From contig NW_025941643.1 in NCBI RefSeq assembly GCF_000764305.2, forward strand, positions 1 to 64,000: 64,000 bases of DNA. The letters run 5' to 3'. The position numbers and the translations under genes are program-made. Below are positions 60,886 to 64,000 of this stretch, one piece after another; position 1 is the stretch's first letter, and each line of letters begins with the position of its first letter. Origin of the DNA: Hyalella azteca. Lineage: Eukaryota > Arthropoda > Malacostraca > Amphipoda > Hyalellidae. The notes beneath the pieces were generated by a model. The model saw nothing but the letters and a program-made list of their open reading frames with translations. It had not been told where the DNA came from and ran no database searches.

Positions 60886-62930
60886 TGTTGTTTTTCAAGC
60901 AAGGTCAGAACCCGCTTAATTTGGTGTCATCTATGCGGGCACCCACACCAACCTACGTGAACTTTGCATGTAGATTGGTTGAAGTTATGCTTCATTGATA
61001 TTATGCTTCAAGGAATTGCTAAAAATATTGTAACAACCTTTCCAACTTCCAATTCCCTGGAAAACTAAACTAATTTTAAAATAATATCCCTTTCTCGTCT
61101 TACACGCCAGCCCTCCCGACAAATATTTTAGAGAAATTCAATTTTAAAATTGGGTTTCATCGAAATGAAATGAGTTTAATGATAATTAATAAAATGACTC
61201 TTTTATCCTCATTAGTTCTAAAGTTATTGTTCATTCCTCTTATATTGCATTTTTAAATTCAGAATTCAATAATTATTCAAATAAAACATTCCTGCATGGA
61301 TGAAAATATCGATTGCTATGGATTGACTCTATTATGATGTTTCATAAACGCCTTACCTTATATAACGTACGAAAATATTGTTTACTGTAGATTGACTCGA
61401 TTATGATGTTTAAAAAATCTTTCTACATACTGTAGATCATCGATTGGCATTGCTTTATTGCATAAAAATATCGATTGCTCTTAATTTAGTCGCGGCCGTG
61501 ACTGGCGTCTCGATGGACGCGCAATTATGTCTGTAAAAAATCATCTGGAAAAATGGCCCAGCCTTCAAAGACTTCTAAAGAAGAACAGTTCCAAGCAAGA
61601 ACGTCTTCTGCTAATTAAATATTTGCATGACTCAGTGAAATGGATTCACTGTAGCGCGCTCGGCCGGCGAGAGGAAGGACGTAACAAAGAACTGTCACAT
61701 GAACGTGTATTGTTTCTTCAATGTTGTTATGTATTCGGTATTTGTGGGCTAAAATGAATAACACATAAACAAGTCAACAATATGGAGTATATGATAAAAA
61801 TAAAAATTTTCCGCGTTTTGATAGTTTTCTGCGATTCTTTGAATTTGCGATGTCGTAATTTATTTCTGTTTCATACAAGTTTTGTTTCTTCAATGCCATT
61901 CGCTATTACCTTTGATTTCACAGGCAATTCACCGCACGAAATATCCATTGGAAATTATTTATTATCCATTTTCCTAATAGTGTACGTAGCTCATAATCTT
62001 ACTTATAGCTAAAATCATATAGCTTCATGTTTGCATCGACGCTATGTATACATTATAGCGTAGACGCTATGTATAACCTTATCAACCTTGTACACTCCTA
62101 TACGGATGTGCGGCCGAGCCTGCCGTGATGAATGGCGCCGGTTATAATGGGCTCGTCTTATACGTCCTGTTTCTACCAGGTCGCATTCAGGAATCTACTT
62201 TACTTTGTTTAAATAAATAATATACATTATTTTAATGTATTATTTTCACTATAAGATATACGTTTGACATCTCCTTTAGTCATTCGAAGCGTCTGGATCA
62301 TTCATGTTAGTTGTTTCACCTAAACATTTTTTCAGAGCTACATATTTCTACGTCTGTTAGGTGCTACACCTTGGCAATGGAGGTGCGCTATATAGGCTTG
62401 CTGCTATTTGCCCATGATGTCAGACCAGCACTCCCTCGCCTTTTCTGGACGGCCTGATCCCTGTTGATTTTTTATATTATTATTTACTTTAGATTATTGG
62501 TCTATCAGTATTGTATCAGTCTAAGTATCGGCCAGGTCGCCGATGTTTATAATTTTATTTAGTTTGTTTATGAGGCGTATTTAACATTATTTATTTAGCT
62601 TAATTAAATTTATAACAAGTTTTTAGTCACCTATTTATAGGAAAAATATCAAAAATATCAAAGTTATAATTGCACAGCCTACCAATTAGAGGATTGTTAG
62701 CCTTCTCTTCGGAATTTTCTTTTATCGAATCCAAGCATATTCAAGCTTCCCGTCTCCAAGCACAATAAATCGCTTCGATTTAATGCATCCATCTTGCCTA
62801 CGCATATGCATAAAAGCCCCGACGCCCCAAATTTTGTTATTAGTTTCAAGTCGAGCGCATCCTCGTTAGCTGCGGAGAGAGAAACACCTGCCGGAAGTAC
62901 GGAAGCCTCGCTGCGTACAGCGCACCAAAC
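60886..62930. other. Intergenic DNA
   Basis: Near 61300-61480 the words AATATCGATTGC and TGATTATGATGTTT recur two or three times. Near 62040-62075 GACGCTATGTATA repeats twice. A TATA-like CATAAAAG at about 62808-62815 is followed by GC-richer sequence, possibly a promoter, but no gene start is visible behind it. Confidence 0.4.
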
Positions 62931-63117
62931 TGGCGGCCACTAGCTGCTGGCGGGGTGGTGTGGTGGTCACCAGGTATCTAGTCTGGCGGCCACTAGTTAC
63001 TGGCCAGGTGGTGGTATAGTCACTAGGATGCTAGCCTGGCGGCCACCAGTTACTGGCTAGGTGTCGGTCGGGATAGTCACTAGGATGCTTTAGCCAGGCG
63101 GCCACTAACTACTGGCG
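62931..63117. repeat. GC-rich minisatellite, 53-59 bp units
   Basis: GGCGGCCAC(T/C)A starts at 62932, 62985, 63038 and 63097, followed by GTTACTGGC and TCACTAGGATGCT words. It is GC-rich inside AT-rich DNA. Confidence 0.9.
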
Positions 63118-64000
63118 ATGCAACCATTTGCTGAATTTGTACCCGAACTTTAGGTAAAATTCATCGCAACACGCAATGTTATCTTTTTCACTAACAGTAT
63201 CTGCAATAATATGCACTGCTAAAATAAATTATATCATTTCTATATTACTGAAGAAAACTATAGAAATTTGCTGATTTCTTTACTTCACTCCACTCAACAG
63301 AAGCTGAGGATAACTAGAGCAAAATATTGAATAGTAATAAGTTTCGGAATAATATTTATTTGAATTAATATTACGAGAAACAATGAATAAGACTACATTA
63401 TCTGACGAGTGTTTTGAAATAAAAAAATAATGCCATCTAAATTTCATTTCATTCACTAGTAGATTTATGGTGCGGTTTTCTGGTGCGGTTTAGTGCACCA
63501 CGAAATAATGTACATACAAAGTCATTACGTAGTTATATTGTTTCCTATGAAATATTATGGTGGCAGCATCATGGGAATTCGAAGCAAATGCGGATTGAAG
63601 TTTTTCGGAATTATTTTGCACATTAATCGAGACAATTAGCTTGTTGATTAAAATATTTCCCTCTAGCTATCACAGATTCGCGATAATCATTTTCCTAGCA
63701 AAAATAACGTAAATTTTAAAGTAATTTCTAATGATTTTGTGCTCAATTTACTTTCAGGAAAGATAAATTAGATAAAAACTTAGGTTACACATTTCTTTAT
63801 AATGCATGTCACACTGGCGTGTCAACTAAGTAAAAATTATGCCCGAAAATCTCGAAAGCTCGCTAAGAATCGAGAATTTTCTTCACAAATTATAATGTTT
63901 AAATAACCTTGGGTGCCACTTATCTCACTGCTCCGTTACCTGCCAGAATATTAGACCACCCGTTACGTGTGTAATGCCCTGCAATCATTGTGGTCACGCA
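63118..64000. other. Intergenic DNA
   Basis: Nothing recognised up to the window edge. Confidence 0.5.

Overview
The window looks like AT-rich eukaryotic, probably arthropod (most likely insect), nuclear DNA from a short-read assembly. The pointers are: coding sequence broken into exons with GT/AG-type signals; a secreted PAN/apple-domain exon of a kind known from arthropod cuticle/ZP proteins; a Bel/Pao gag remnant and a Polinton/Maverick-type integrase remnant; many short tandem repeats, MITE-like and foldback repeats; CCTAACC/TTAGG-like boxes near 17.2, 18.4 and 27.8 kb; and single-N joins. There is no bacterial-style gene layout, operon, CRISPR array or rRNA, and no tRNA was recognised. 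The species cannot be named from the sequence.

Layout. 1-16 kb is mostly intergenic. It holds one compact coding-like unit without recognised homology (3009-3278), a MITE-like repeat (1156-1306), a minisatellite (5.2-5.4 kb), hairpin-rich spots (6.09-6.2 and 10.05-10.14 kb), a foldback repeat (6.4-6.56 kb) and a residual Nextera mate-pair junction adapter beside an N (7249-7287). The only confidently recognised host gene piece is the first coding exon of a PAN-domain secreted protein at 16273-16588. Its later exons were not found by eye. 17-31.8 kb is intergenic or intronic with a 373-bp tandem duplication (20.7-21.45 kb) and an eleven-unit 49-bp minisatellite (22.3-22.8 kb).

31.9-52.5 kb is dominated by two adjacent copies of a roughly 10-kb segment. 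Each has a left part (A 31855-34786, A' 42141-45124) and a right part (B 38553-42008, B' 47406-52466). The outer ends of the copies are clearly diverged, while the inner parts next to the middle are identical over long stretches. The middles are unrelated: 3.8 kb of unassigned DNA in copy 1, and 2.3 kb with a broken integrase in copy 2. B' also carries a Bel/Pao gag fragment flanked by a 147-bp exact direct repeat and a single N, which looks more like an assembly join than a normal retrotransposon insertion.

52.5-64 kb is intergenic with further tandem repeats (54.3, 57.75-58.55, 60.7-60.9 and 62.9-63.1 kb). I see no convincing new biological system. The strongest second-look items are the duplicated 10-kb segment with its conversion-like identity pattern, the assembly artefacts, the unknown coding unit at 3.0 kb, the foldback and MITE families, and the mutually exclusive hairpins at 10.05-10.14 kb.
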